Counted from the first letter of the stretch, positions 1 through 6,630 are shown. The stretch: DNA of 7,633 nucleotides from Rhodothermia bacterium (GCA_030431165.1 JAUIJQ010000141.1:1-7633); one strand, 5' to 3'. Notes: a model not told the origin generated them from the letters alone. A program made the numbers and translations.

Positions 1-205
1 TGACACCGTCAACCGTGTTGCCGGCTATTGCGCTGAGTAAACGTTGCATCGCTTCAAGCTGCACAAACGTTGCTCCCGAATCGTAGTATTCGCGCAGGGC
101 CTCCTCGCCGATATTCTTCTCACCGACAAAATTGAGATCACACGAGGTCAGCGTAAGGCTGACAAATACTGCTGCGATGAGTAAGCGTGCTCTGTCGTGT
201 ATCAT
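1..205 (-). CDS. N-terminal part of an unrecognised lipoprotein (partial, runs off the left edge)
   Basis: The ATG at 205-203 opens a frame that stays open to base 1, giving the first 68 residues. The protein starts MIHDRARLLIAAVF, a short charged n-region followed by a hydrophobic stretch. A lipobox (L19-T20-S21-C22) follows, so lipid attachment at Cys22 is predicted. The next residue is Asp23, which in enterobacteria would favour inner-membrane retention, although this rule does not carry over to all phyla. The mature part visible (DLNFVGEKNIGEEALREYYD and on) is mostly acidic and helix-prone and matches no family I recognise. The start is supported by the signal peptide geometry and by a purine-rich CGGAG a few bases upstream of the ATG. 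It is transcribed divergently from the transporter gene to the right. The gene call is firm; the function is unknown. Confidence 0.72.
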   Translation of the reverse strand, partial: MIHDRARLLIAAVFVSLTLTSCDLNFVGEKNIGEEALREYYDSGATFVQLEAMQRLLSAIAGNTVDGV

Positions 206-251
206 GGCTCCGTCGTAATCCGATGCTGGATCCAATTTCCGGATCTGCGGC

Positions 252-263
252 CGGCACGTGCCG
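252..263. promoter_or_regulatory. Perfect 12-bp palindrome in a divergent intergenic region (possible operator)
   Basis: CGGCACGTGCCG is its own reverse complement over all 12 bases. It lies in the 141-bp gap between the divergent lipoprotein and transporter genes, about 47 bp upstream of the lipoprotein ATG. On the minus strand a TAAAAT (complement of 280-285) resembles a -10 box, which would put the palindrome just downstream of a start site for the lipoprotein gene. No matching -35 box at normal spacing was found. Binding by a dimeric regulator is inferred only from symmetry and position. In GC-rich DNA such a palindrome can arise by chance. Confidence 0.3.
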
Positions 264-346
264 TCGCTGGTGACTCATGATTTTAAGGTAGTTGGTGCCT
301 CTCATACTGTAAAGTTCCGTGCGTGTGACCGTGCAGGCCGGCCAGA

Positions 347-2962
347 TTGCGTACAATTAGGCGCGCCAAGATTGCCGATCACGTGGAAGAACCTCGCCAC
401 TTACGTCTCATTGCATGGGTTCAGGGCAGGCCGCGCACGGCCGCTGCTGCGTTCGTTGCTGTACTCGTCGTCTCGATTGCCGGGGCGCTTGGACTTGAAA
501 CACACCTCTTGCGGTCAGATTTCCTGCCTGTAGGCGCTTCGACCACGGCATTCCGGTCTCCGGGGCAACTGTACGGAGAGGACGCGACCGAGGCAACACT
601 CAGTCCGGACGACGAACAAGCAATCCTGGATGCTTTCGATGTGTCGGAACGCCTGATCGTGTATGTGGCATCCGATGATTCCCTTTGGCTGCCCGCCCTG
701 CGTTCACATTTCGATGATCTCATCGAAAACATTGGTCGGTTGGACGGTGTGCGTGCGGTGCGTACGTCGCGCGAATTAGCGCAGTACAGTGCCCCCAACC
801 CGTCTGACGGAGGCCTGGCAACGTTCCTGACGCCGTCAGAAATGGCGATGATTGCGGAGCGACTCAGCGAACGTAGCATTAACGCAGCGGCCTCGCGGCT
901 CGTTGGGAAGAACACGGGGATCGATGAAGAGCAGACGCCTTTCCCGGACAGCGATCCGCTCGGCGTGGCCGCCGTTTTGCAGTCAGCCCTCCATCGCCTG
1001 GTTGGCAGTCCGCCGATTCGCACGGTGGATGGGTTCATCGTGTCTCGAGATGGGCAGATATCGTTTGTCCTGATTGATCTTGCCATGCGACCGGGCGACG
1101 TGGGCGCAACACGAGACGTTGTTCGCGCAATCACATCCCTGGCCTCCAAGACCGAGGACGACCTGCAGGCCTCGTTCCCTGGATCGGGGTACAGCGTTGG
1201 TGTCGTTGGTCGTCCCGCCAGCTACCTCGCAGCTTCAGAAACACTTGCTGGAGATATTCGGCGAACCGGTGCGGCCGCCCTGATTGTCGTGACCGCGTTG
1301 CTGGTCGGCATCTTCCGTCGGCTACGCACGCCGCTGTTGATCCTCGCGTCTGTATTGTTTGGGGTTTGCACCGCTCTGGGCGTGGCAGCGGTGATATGGG
1401 GCTCGATCAGCACGATGGCGCTGATCTTTGTTGGTGCGGTTGTCGGACTCGGCGTTGACTTCGGATTACACGTCGCCGTCAACTACAACCGGGCCGGCTT
1501 TGACCTGCTTCCTCTGGATCGAGCTCGACGTGCTGTCGCGCGGACCGGCCGGGCGATCATCTTCTGTTGCCTGACCAGCGGCGTTGCGTTCGCATCACTT
1601 GCAACGATGTCGTATCCGGTGACGCGCCAGGTTGCCACACTTGCGGTCGTTGGGCTCGTATGTGTCGCCGCTGCGGCGCTCGTTGTGCTGCCTGCGGGTC
1701 TGTCAGCGTCTGCTGACGATCGGAGCTTTACGCGTTCGGAGCGTTCATTCGTTCTGAGTGTACCGGTTCGCGGCACGTGGCTATGGTGGATACTGCCCGT
1801 GGCTGCATTGCTGGCGCTGCCACGTGTTGTTTTTGAGCCGCATCCGTGGAGTCTGGCGGTGCGCGGCAATCCGAAGACGATGGAGATGGAGCAGCTGCGC
1901 ATGCGTGTTGGTGCAGCGTTTTCTCCCGTGCTTCTTGTGAGTGTCGGCGGTACGGCAAATGAAGCGGTCGCACGTGATCGCGAGGCACTCGCACTGCTTC
2001 GACCGGGTTGGCAACGGGCAGGTGTCGTGGCAGTCGAATCCCCGTCGGCGTGGTCGCCGCCGGTCGAACAGCGCGATGCCGTGGAGGCCGCACTGCTCGA
2101 AGGCAAAGACATCTTTGCACGTGACGCCTTCATCGCACGGTTTGATCGCGTGCTTGCCGACAACCCTTTGGCAGGGTCGGTTCTTACGGCGGCGTATCGC
2201 GATACCATCGCCTCGTTCCTGCCACAATACCCCATCTCGCCGGGACGTTCCGGTCGCTCGTCCGTGTTCGATTTGCCCGACGCAGGGGATGAGTTACCTG
2301 ATGGGGTAGTCAGCGTGACAAGCGGGTACGCGGCTGTGTCGCTTCTCTACTTGCGGGACTTTCCTTGGGCTGAGGGTACCATCGCGCGCGTGGTCGATAC
2401 GTGCGATAAATCGGGAGCGTGTCGCACGGGTCGGTCGATGCTGGCCGGATCTGCCGTCGTGTCCAGTATGCACGCGACGGTCCTCGTTGCTGACTTGCGT
2501 CGGGCACTTATTCTGTCAGCCGCGCTTGTTGGTGTTCTGCTGATGCTTCAGGCGCGGAGCGTCCGGCTTGCCGTTGCGGCACTGGTGCCCGTCTGCTGCG
2601 GGTTGGCGGCTACAATCGTCTTGATGGGGGTGGCCAGGATCGAGCTTAACATGCTTACGCTCTCGGTGTACCCGTTGATCATCGGCCTTGGTATCGACGA
2701 TGGCATCCACATCGTCGAGCAGTTTCGACGAGGAGAAACCCGGGAGGACATTCTCCATCGCACTGGTCCCGCGCTGATAGCAACGACGGCAACGTCGGTG
2801 GCCGCTTTTGCATGTCTCGGGCTTGCCGAGTTTGCAGGTGTTCAGGAGATGGGTTTCCTGGCGGCCGCCGGGCTAGCCGTGTCGATGCTCGCTGCACTCC
2901 ACTTGCTTCCCGCGCTGCTCCGCCTAGTGCCGGGCGAACCGCAACGGCCTAGCGGAGGTTGA
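347..2962 (+). CDS. RND/MMPL-superfamily transporter (COG1033/HpnN-like architecture)
   Basis: The 871-residue protein has the duplicated RND plan. TM1 is at about 31-50 and the first extracytoplasmic domain at about 52-305. TM2-6 lie at about 308-450 and TM7 at about 478-492. The second extracytoplasmic domain spans about 495-715 and TM8-12 about 718-860. The fourth helix of each half carries the same signature, GLGVDFGLH (367-375, Asp371) and GLGIDDGIH (780-788, Asp784/785). These acidic residues sit where RND proteins relay protons. Length and plan fit single-polypeptide MMPL/HpnN-type lipid or hydrophobic-substrate exporters rather than AcrB-type pumps (about 1000 residues). The substrate cannot be read from sequence. 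The second loop holds a C686-x5-C692 pair that could form a disulfide. The start is uncertain: TTG at 347, or GTG at 383, still ahead of TM1. A TACAAT at 352-357 resembles a -10 box and would favour the later start. The 3' end overlaps the convergent PAP2 gene by 14 bp. Confidence 0.9.
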   Translation: MRTIRRAKIADHVEEPRHLRLIAWVQGRPRTAAAAFVAVLVVSIAGALGLETHLLRSDFLPVGASTTAFRSPGQLYGEDATEATLSPDDEQAILDAFDVSERLIVYVASDDSLWLPALRSHFDDLIENIGRLDGVRAVRTSRELAQYSAPNPSDGGLATFLTPSEMAMIAERLSERSINAAASRLVGKNTGIDEEQTPFPDSDPLGVAAVLQSALHRLVGSPPIRTVDGFIVSRDGQISFVLIDLAMRPGDVGATRDVVRAITSLASKTEDDLQASFPGSGYSVGVVGRPASYLAASETLAGDIRRTGAAALIVVTALLVGIFRRLRTPLLILASVLFGVCTALGVAAVIWGSISTMALIFVGAVVGLGVDFGLHVAVNYNRAGFDLLPLDRARRAVARTGRAIIFCCLTSGVAFASLATMSYPVTRQVATLAVVGLVCVAAAALVVLPAGLSASADDRSFTRSERSFVLSVPVRGTWLWWILPVAALLALPRVVFEPHPWSLAVRGNPKTMEMEQLRMRVGAAFSPVLLVSVGGTANEAVARDREALALLRPGWQRAGVVAVESPSAWSPPVEQRDAVEAALLEGKDIFARDAFIARFDRVLADNPLAGSVLTAAYRDTIASFLPQYPISPGRSGRSSVFDLPDAGDELPDGVVSVTSGYAAVSLLYLRDFPWAEGTIARVVDTCDKSGACRTGRSMLAGSAVVSSMHATVLVADLRRALILSAALVGVLLMLQARSVRLAVAALVPVCCGLAATIVLMGVARIELNMLTLSVYPLIIGLGIDDGIHIVEQFRRGETREDILHRTGPALIATTATSVAAFACLGLAEFAGVQEMGFLAAAGLAVSMLAALHLLPALLRLVPGEPQRPSGG

Positions 2963-3719
2963 TCGACAACCCGACACCCGGCTCGCCGAGCACAAACGTT
3001 GGTCGAAAGCGAAACGTTGCGCCGGCCGAGTCCCGCATGTGGCGGTTTGATAGCCAACGTGCTGTAAAGAAACCGAGTGCAGCACCCGCAACAACGTCGG
3101 TGGGCCAGTGCTTATTCCTCGCGACCCGCGCAACCGCCGTACCCGTACTTAGAACAAAGAGGCCGTACGCAGCTGGTGTGCGATAGTAGAGAACCCAGGG
3201 TGTGACGATGGCAAACGCCGCGGCGGTGTGCCCCGATGGAAATGACGATCCGCCGGAAAACGGATTGAATTGGCCGGTATCCGTCACGTCCTCCGGACGT
3301 TGCCTGCCGAACGTCATCTTCGTGAGCTTCGCCAGGGCCCCGGCAAAGGCAAGCGACTGCATCGACGTGAACGCGGCGTCTTGCATGCGCGGGCTGTCGG
3401 TCAGCAGGGAGATGCCAAAGATTCCGACAACCGGTGCGATGGCACCCGGGCCACCAAGCTCATTCGTCCGGCCCAGGAAACCCTGGAAGGGGTCGTCATA
3501 TCTGGACTGGACACCACGCAGAATCGGTCCGTCGAACTGCGAAGACGGCAATACAACCCCTGCGCTCAGCACGAGGTAAGCGGGTACTGCGGGCGCGAGC
3601 GTCGAAACGAGCGAAGACGCATCTTGGTGCGCCCAGCGGAGAAAACGTGAACGGTCCTGACCGTCGGTACGCCCGGTTGTGAGCGAAAAAAAGACAACCG
3701 TCAGTATTGCGCAACGCAT
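2949..3719 (-). CDS. PAP2-superfamily phosphatase, secreted or membrane-anchored
   Basis: This 256-residue protein has all three phosphatase signature motifs of the PAP2 (type 2 phosphatidic acid phosphatase) family. They are K134-x6-R141-P142, P161-S-G-H164, and R198-x5-H204-x3-D208. His204 is the expected nucleophile, His164 the general acid, and Asp208 orients the nucleophile. Position 197 before the third-motif Arg is Ala rather than the commoner Ser. Residues 1-20 (MRCAILTVVFFSLTTG...) look like a signal peptide or a first membrane segment, with further hydrophobic stretches near 43-57, 92-107, 167-178 and 183-197. Likely substrates are membrane lipid phosphates or pyrophosphates such as undecaprenyl-PP or phosphatidate; which one is unknown. 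The last 20 or so residues alternate polar and hydrophobic (FRFRPTFVLG...LSINLR) like a beta strand. The frame stays open to 4091 upstream, but that stretch is antisense-like overlap with the TMEM220 gene, so the ATG at 3719 is preferred. It is the last gene of the minus-strand cluster. Confidence 0.88.
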   Translation of the reverse strand: MRCAILTVVFFSLTTGRTDGQDRSRFLRWAHQDASSLVSTLAPAVPAYLVLSAGVVLPSSQFDGPILRGVQSRYDDPFQGFLGRTNELGGPGAIAPVVGIFGISLLTDSPRMQDAAFTSMQSLAFAGALAKLTKMTFGRQRPEDVTDTGQFNPFSGGSSFPSGHTAAAFAIVTPWVLYYRTPAAYGLFVLSTGTAVARVARNKHWPTDVVAGAALGFFTARWLSNRHMRDSAGATFRFRPTFVLGEPGVGLSINLR

Positions 3720-3777
3720 AAGGCCACTGTTGGAGTGAGATATTCCTATAACGTGTGAACTACGCTCGATAGTATAA

Positions 3778-3790
3778 CCGCCGCGGGCGG
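3778..3790 (-). terminator. Weak GC hairpin between the TMEM220 and PAP2 genes
   Basis: Read on the minus strand, ten bases past the TMEM220 stop codon, CCGCC-CGC-GGCGG forms a perfect 5-bp stem with a 3-base loop and is followed by TTATACT. The stem is short and the T tract is poor, so it is at best a partial terminator or attenuator. The following TATACT also resembles a -10 box that could serve PAP2, but no -35 partner is evident. Either reading would partly uncouple PAP2 from the upstream genes. Confidence 0.2.
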
Positions 3791-3799
3791 CTGCGCCAG

Positions 3800-4171
3800 T
3801 CAGGACGATGGCGGTGCGTTTCGAAGGCGAATGGAGCGAATCACGTTGACGGCCATCCAGATTGCAATGAGCGCAAGGCCGTACATCTCGCGAGAATACT
3901 CGACCGACGTGTCCTTCATCTCCCACGATTCGAACATCCGGCCAAAAGAGGAATGGCCAAAAACCCGTGGCGAAATGATTACGGCCCATACGACGCAGAC
4001 AAGTGCAACGGCTACCTGGACGATGTAGCCGGTCGGTTGTCGAACTGCCAGTACACATGCGCCGGCAGCGAAGAGATAGACAGCAACCCACGCAAGCGGG
4101 TCGGGGTCGTTGAACTGGACAATCGCCCCGAAGATGAAGAGCGCCGCAAATACGATGTTCGCGATCCGCAT
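3800..4171 (-). CDS. TMEM220-family small membrane protein
   Basis: The 123-residue protein is nearly all membrane. Hydrophobic segments lie at about 4-18, 26-43, 50-66 and 97-112. The loop after the first segment contains QFNDPDPLAW (19-28), the hallmark of the transmembrane family 220 (TMEM220), followed by VY in the second helix. The conserved E-x-x-R-E-x-x-G-L pattern appears at 91-99 (EYSREMYGL) before the last helix. Length and motif order match bacterial members of this family, whose biochemical role is not established. The start ATG at 4171 gives the expected short n-terminus (MRIANIVFAALF); no clear Shine-Dalgarno sequence is seen. The gene begins 28 bp after the methyltransferase stop, consistent with one transcript. 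The family assignment is strong; no function can be given. Confidence 0.86.
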   Translation of the reverse strand: MRIANIVFAALFIFGAIVQFNDPDPLAWVAVYLFAAGACVLAVRQPTGYIVQVAVALVCVVWAVIISPRVFGHSSFGRMFESWEMKDTSVEYSREMYGLALIAIWMAVNVIRSIRLRNAPPSS

Positions 4172-4199
4172 TCGGCGAGCCTGATTCGTGAACTCGCCG

Positions 4200-5033
4200 T
4201 TAAGATGCCGATCCGGCCGGTAAAGTTCCGGTCACAATGACAAACTCTCCCGGGATGTGGAAGCCTGTCCCATTCTTGTATTGTTCGATTGAGGCGAGGT
4301 ATTCGGCGTGCGCCGCGTCGCGCGTAACATCGTCGAATCGCGCATACGCGAGAGCGACGGGACCGCCGGCAAAGGCAGCTCCAATGGCTTCGTCAGCGGT
4401 CTCGTAGCGCAGATCTACGTTGAGCCGTCGCTGACTGATGTTGCCGTACCCGGCCATGTCAAACGTAGTTGCCAGCGTCTCGCCGGTACCAAGTTGGAAG
4501 AACAGGGGACACACGTCTGTATTTACACGGCTGTCCACGATGGGGAAGATCTCGGCCCACCCGCAGTTCGATCGCGCGCCCCAAACAGCGGCGACAAATC
4601 GGCCGCCGGGCCGCAGCGTGTTTCGCACCTGCTTGAGCGCCGCAACGGGGTCCGGGACATACATCAAGCCCAGGACGCAAAGCGCCGCGTCGAAGGATGC
4701 GGCACCGACCGAAAGCGCCTCGGCATCCATGCGTTCGGCGGTAACCCACGAGAGGCTTTCACTCGCTGCCGCGTCGCGCGTCATCTGAACCATTGTTTCA
4801 GATATGTCGGTCGCCACAACGCTTCCGTTTGGCCCAACGCTGCGTGCTGCAGGAAGGGTTGCCAGGCCGGTCCCGCAGGCGACGTCGAGTACGGTCTCTC
4901 CGGGTTGCAGCGCTGCTTCTTCGAGCGCTGCCGACTGGGCCGGTTTGAGTTGGGCCTTCCAGTACGTTTCGTAGTGGTTCGCCGCGCGATCCCAGCCGTA
5001 GCGCTGGACGCGTCGTTGGAGGTCGGGCGTCAT
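4200..5033 (-). CDS. Class I SAM-dependent methyltransferase (UbiE/Methyltransf_11-like)
   Basis: The 277-residue protein is predicted to be cytoplasmic and to transfer a methyl group from S-adenosylmethionine to an unidentified small molecule. The Rossmann-fold motifs are clear. Motif I is VLDVACGTG at 48-56 (SAM-binding glycine loop) and motif II is VVATDIS at 72-78, with Asp76 expected to contact the ribose. MDAEAL at 102-107 is in the adenine-contact region, FDAALCVLGLMYVPDP at 114-129 forms strand 4, and LRPGGRFVA at 140-148 is the post-motif. The region after 180 is divergent and probably shapes the acceptor pocket, so the substrate cannot be named. It is not safe to call it UbiE itself. 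The start ATG at 5033 overlaps the stop of the upstream OsmC gene (ATGA), and there is no good Shine-Dalgarno sequence, which points to translational coupling. A long open frame on the other strand (4308-5039) is a shadow. Confidence 0.9.
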   Translation of the reverse strand: MTPDLQRRVQRYGWDRAANHYETYWKAQLKPAQSAALEEAALQPGETVLDVACGTGLATLPAARSVGPNGSVVATDISETMVQMTRDAAASESLSWVTAERMDAEALSVGAASFDAALCVLGLMYVPDPVAALKQVRNTLRPGGRFVAAVWGARSNCGWAEIFPIVDSRVNTDVCPLFFQLGTGETLATTFDMAGYGNISQRRLNVDLRYETADEAIGAAFAGGPVALAYARFDDVTRDAAHAEYLASIEQYKNGTGFHIPGEFVIVTGTLPAGSAS

Positions 5034-5617
5034 GGCTGAAGCACGGAATTGGTTGGCAGGATTTCCAGGTTGCGCTCAACCGGGATGGCCCGGATGAATA
5101 CGTCGCGGATCGAACTGTAACGATCTGCCGAGTCGAGTACGCGGAGGATGTCCTCCTCGGGCGCATCCGAGGTCACGGTCACGTTGAACCGAATCGCCAG
5201 ATAGCCCGGGTCAACTTCGTCGGATATCGCCAGCTCACCGCTTGCGTCATAGTCTGCTTCTACGACTACGTCAACCGTTTCGATGGCCACGCCCAGGCGT
5301 GCCGCCCACATTGCGTAGCCAATGGCAATGCAGCTTCCGAACGCGCCACGGGCAAATACGCCGGGATTCGGATCGGTCGCGTCGCCGCCGTAGTTGCGGT
5401 GCATGTCCACCGCAAAAGACCAGTTGCCGTCTGCGATTTCGCACCGAAGGCCGCTGTCCAATCGGACGCGCGTTGTGGCTGTGCCGCGGGCGACTGACGG
5501 CCGGTCTGTTATGATCTTGATCTTGCGCTCAATGGCCTGCTTGATCCGGGCGCGTTCGGCGGAACGGTTGCCAGATCTGGGAGGCGCCATCGTCAGGTTG
5601 TTCATCGTCGTGTGCAT
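5030..5617 (-). CDS. OsmC/Ohr-family protein
   Basis: The OsmC-type fold is recognisable. A first strand region (TTRVRLDSGLRCEI, about 48-61) is followed by a VDMHRNYGGDATDPNPG segment (70-86). The central helix carries the conserved cysteine, GSCIAIGYAMWAA (94-106, Cys96). The closing segment is SADRYSSIRDVFIRAIPVE (163-181). OsmC/Ohr enzymes use two cysteines to reduce organic hydroperoxides. Here only the first is in place. The second site reads YSS, like the 'HSP-x-x-D' subfamily, so classical two-Cys peroxidase activity is doubtful. Cys59 lies near the fold start and is not the usual partner. The start is uncertain: ATGs at 5617, 5605 and 5590 are in frame and none has a clear ribosome-binding site. 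The frame is open back to 5740, but that would overlap the cyclase gene. I use 5617 (195 residues). The gene is coupled downstream to the methyltransferase. Confidence 0.84.
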   Translation of the reverse strand: MHTTMNNLTMAPPRSGNRSAERARIKQAIERKIKIITDRPSVARGTATTRVRLDSGLRCEIADGNWSFAVDMHRNYGGDATDPNPGVFARGAFGSCIAIGYAMWAARLGVAIETVDVVVEADYDASGELAISDEVDPGYLAIRFNVTVTSDAPEEDILRVLDSADRYSSIRDVFIRAIPVERNLEILPTNSVLQP

Positions 5618-5684
5618 GGTTTGTGGTCGACGAACTGCCGACCTTCCAATGCCTAGACGATAAATCGGGCAAGAGTCCCAAATC

Positions 5685-6548
5685 CTACTTGCCGGGCACG
5701 TACGCGACGATTCGGAGGGGGGCGCCGCTTCCACCGGCAATCTTCATCGGCAGCGCGACAACAAACGCACCCGTAGGCGGCAGCTGATCGAGCGCCGCGA
5801 CGTTCTCGAAACCCGGGATGTTGTGTTTGTACAGGGCCACGTGCGCGGCAAAGTCGCTCGACTGCCCGTGGTCAATGCTGGGTGTATCAATGCCAACGGC
5901 TGACACGTTGCCTTGATCTGCCAGCCACGCTGCTGCCTCGGCACCAATACCGGGGAAGTGCAGGTTCGGGATGGCGGCGGCACCGGTGAGTGCCGTCCCC
6001 AGGTATGATGCACGGTTGTTCCAACGGGCACCCCAGCCCGTACGAATCAGCACAACGGAACCGGCTGGAATCGGCCCATACTCATCGGTAAATCGCTGCA
6101 GGTCATCGACAGTGACCTGGTAGTCGGGAGACGCATGATCGGATACGTCGACCACAACCGCTGGACCGATCAGGCTCGTCAACGGCAGCTCGTCGGCGGT
6201 CTGCGCGCCACGCGCAAAATGTATGGGTGCATCCAGGTGCGTGCCGCCGTGTTCGGCAGTCGAAAATCGGTAGGCGCTGTAGAAGAATCCGGCGTCGGTC
6301 TCACCGTAGGCGAGTTCGTCCAACTCAAACCCAAGCGAGTCGGTGGGCCAATAGATCGTGTCATCATCGAAGGGATGGGTCAGGTCAATCCACGCTCCCG
6401 ATGCGCCAGAAAAGATCGCCGATGCCGCATCATTTGGGGACTGTTGCTGACCACAGCCGGCAAACAGACTCAGTGAGGCTACGAGGGCGGTTATCGCGGC
6501 GGCCCCGGTTGGACCGGTGGACGCGAGACGGACGAATGTCGGATGCAT
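5685..6548 (-). CDS. Cyclase-family (PF04199, kynurenine formamidase-like) lipoprotein
   Basis: The 287-residue protein begins with a signal region ending in a lipobox-like F29-A30-G31-C32, so it is probably lipidated at Cys32 and sits outside the cytoplasm. The mature domain begins with DLTHPF (55-60) and IYWPT (65-69). It carries the family metal-binding signature H100-G-G-T-H104-L-D106-A-P-I-H110. Further family blocks are VVLIRTGW (165-172), VGIDTPSIDHG (218-228), His236, and E248-N249 near the end. These metalloenzymes hydrolyse amides such as N-formylkynurenine, or related cyclic or ester substrates. All expected ligands appear present, so the enzyme is predicted to be active, with substrate unknown. 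Family members are often cytoplasmic, so the lipoprotein form is notable. Gly at +2 would favour outer-membrane sorting under the enterobacterial rule. It is the first gene of the minus-strand cluster, with 67 bp before osmC. No Shine-Dalgarno sequence is seen at this start. Confidence 0.88.
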   Translation of the reverse strand: MHPTFVRLASTGPTGAAAITALVASLSLFAGCGQQQSPNDAASAIFSGASGAWIDLTHPFDDDTIYWPTDSLGFELDELAYGETDAGFFYSAYRFSTAEHGGTHLDAPIHFARGAQTADELPLTSLIGPAVVVDVSDHASPDYQVTVDDLQRFTDEYGPIPAGSVVLIRTGWGARWNNRASYLGTALTGAAAIPNLHFPGIGAEAAAWLADQGNVSAVGIDTPSIDHGQSSDFAAHVALYKHNIPGFENVAALDQLPPTGAFVVALPMKIAGGSGAPLRIVAYVPGK

Positions 6549-6622
6549 GGCGGAGGCAGGTGGTGCAGTGAAGACGCGATCCTAGGTACGATACGCGCTC
6601 TCGCGGCGACATGCTAAAACCC

Positions 6623-6630
6623 CAAAATCA
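6623..6630 (-). promoter_or_regulatory. Possible -7/-10-like element for the cyclase-led cluster
   Basis: On the minus strand TGATTTTG differs at one position from the Bacteroidota sigma -7 consensus TAnnTTTG. It would place a start site about 65-70 bp upstream of the cyclase gene ATG. No matching upstream TTTG element was found at the usual 19-21 bp. The surrounding 6611-6660 stretch is more AT-rich than the genes, as expected of a promoter region shared by the divergent FnIII gene. This is weak evidence and depends on the phylum guess. Confidence 0.18.

Noticed and set aside
138..356. 72-codon minus-strand frame over the left intergenic region
   Set aside because: It overlaps the lipoprotein gene in another frame and the transporter start, and shows no motif or ribosome-binding site.
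421..1149. Long minus-strand open frame (242 codons) opposite the transporter
   Set aside because: It is rich in Arg, Ser and Thr with no domain pattern, and lies fully opposite a clear RND/MMPL coding region. This is a typical antisense shadow in GC-rich DNA.
1483..2235. Long minus-strand open frame (250 codons) opposite the transporter
   Set aside because: Low-complexity S/R/T/A composition and complete overlap with the transmembrane and loop coding region of the transporter.
3720..4091. N-terminal extension of the PAP2 frame upstream of 3719
   Set aside because: It would overlap most of the TMEM220 gene in another frame and would put about 124 unrelated residues before a good signal-like N-terminus at 3719.
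4308..5039. Plus-strand open frame (243 codons)
   Set aside because: Antisense to the methyltransferase, whose SAM-binding motifs are unmistakable; the plus-strand product shows no recognisable motif.
5618..5740. N-terminal extension of the OsmC frame
   Set aside because: It overlaps the end of the cyclase gene, has three extra cysteine/proline-rich stretches unlike the family, and better ATGs lie downstream.
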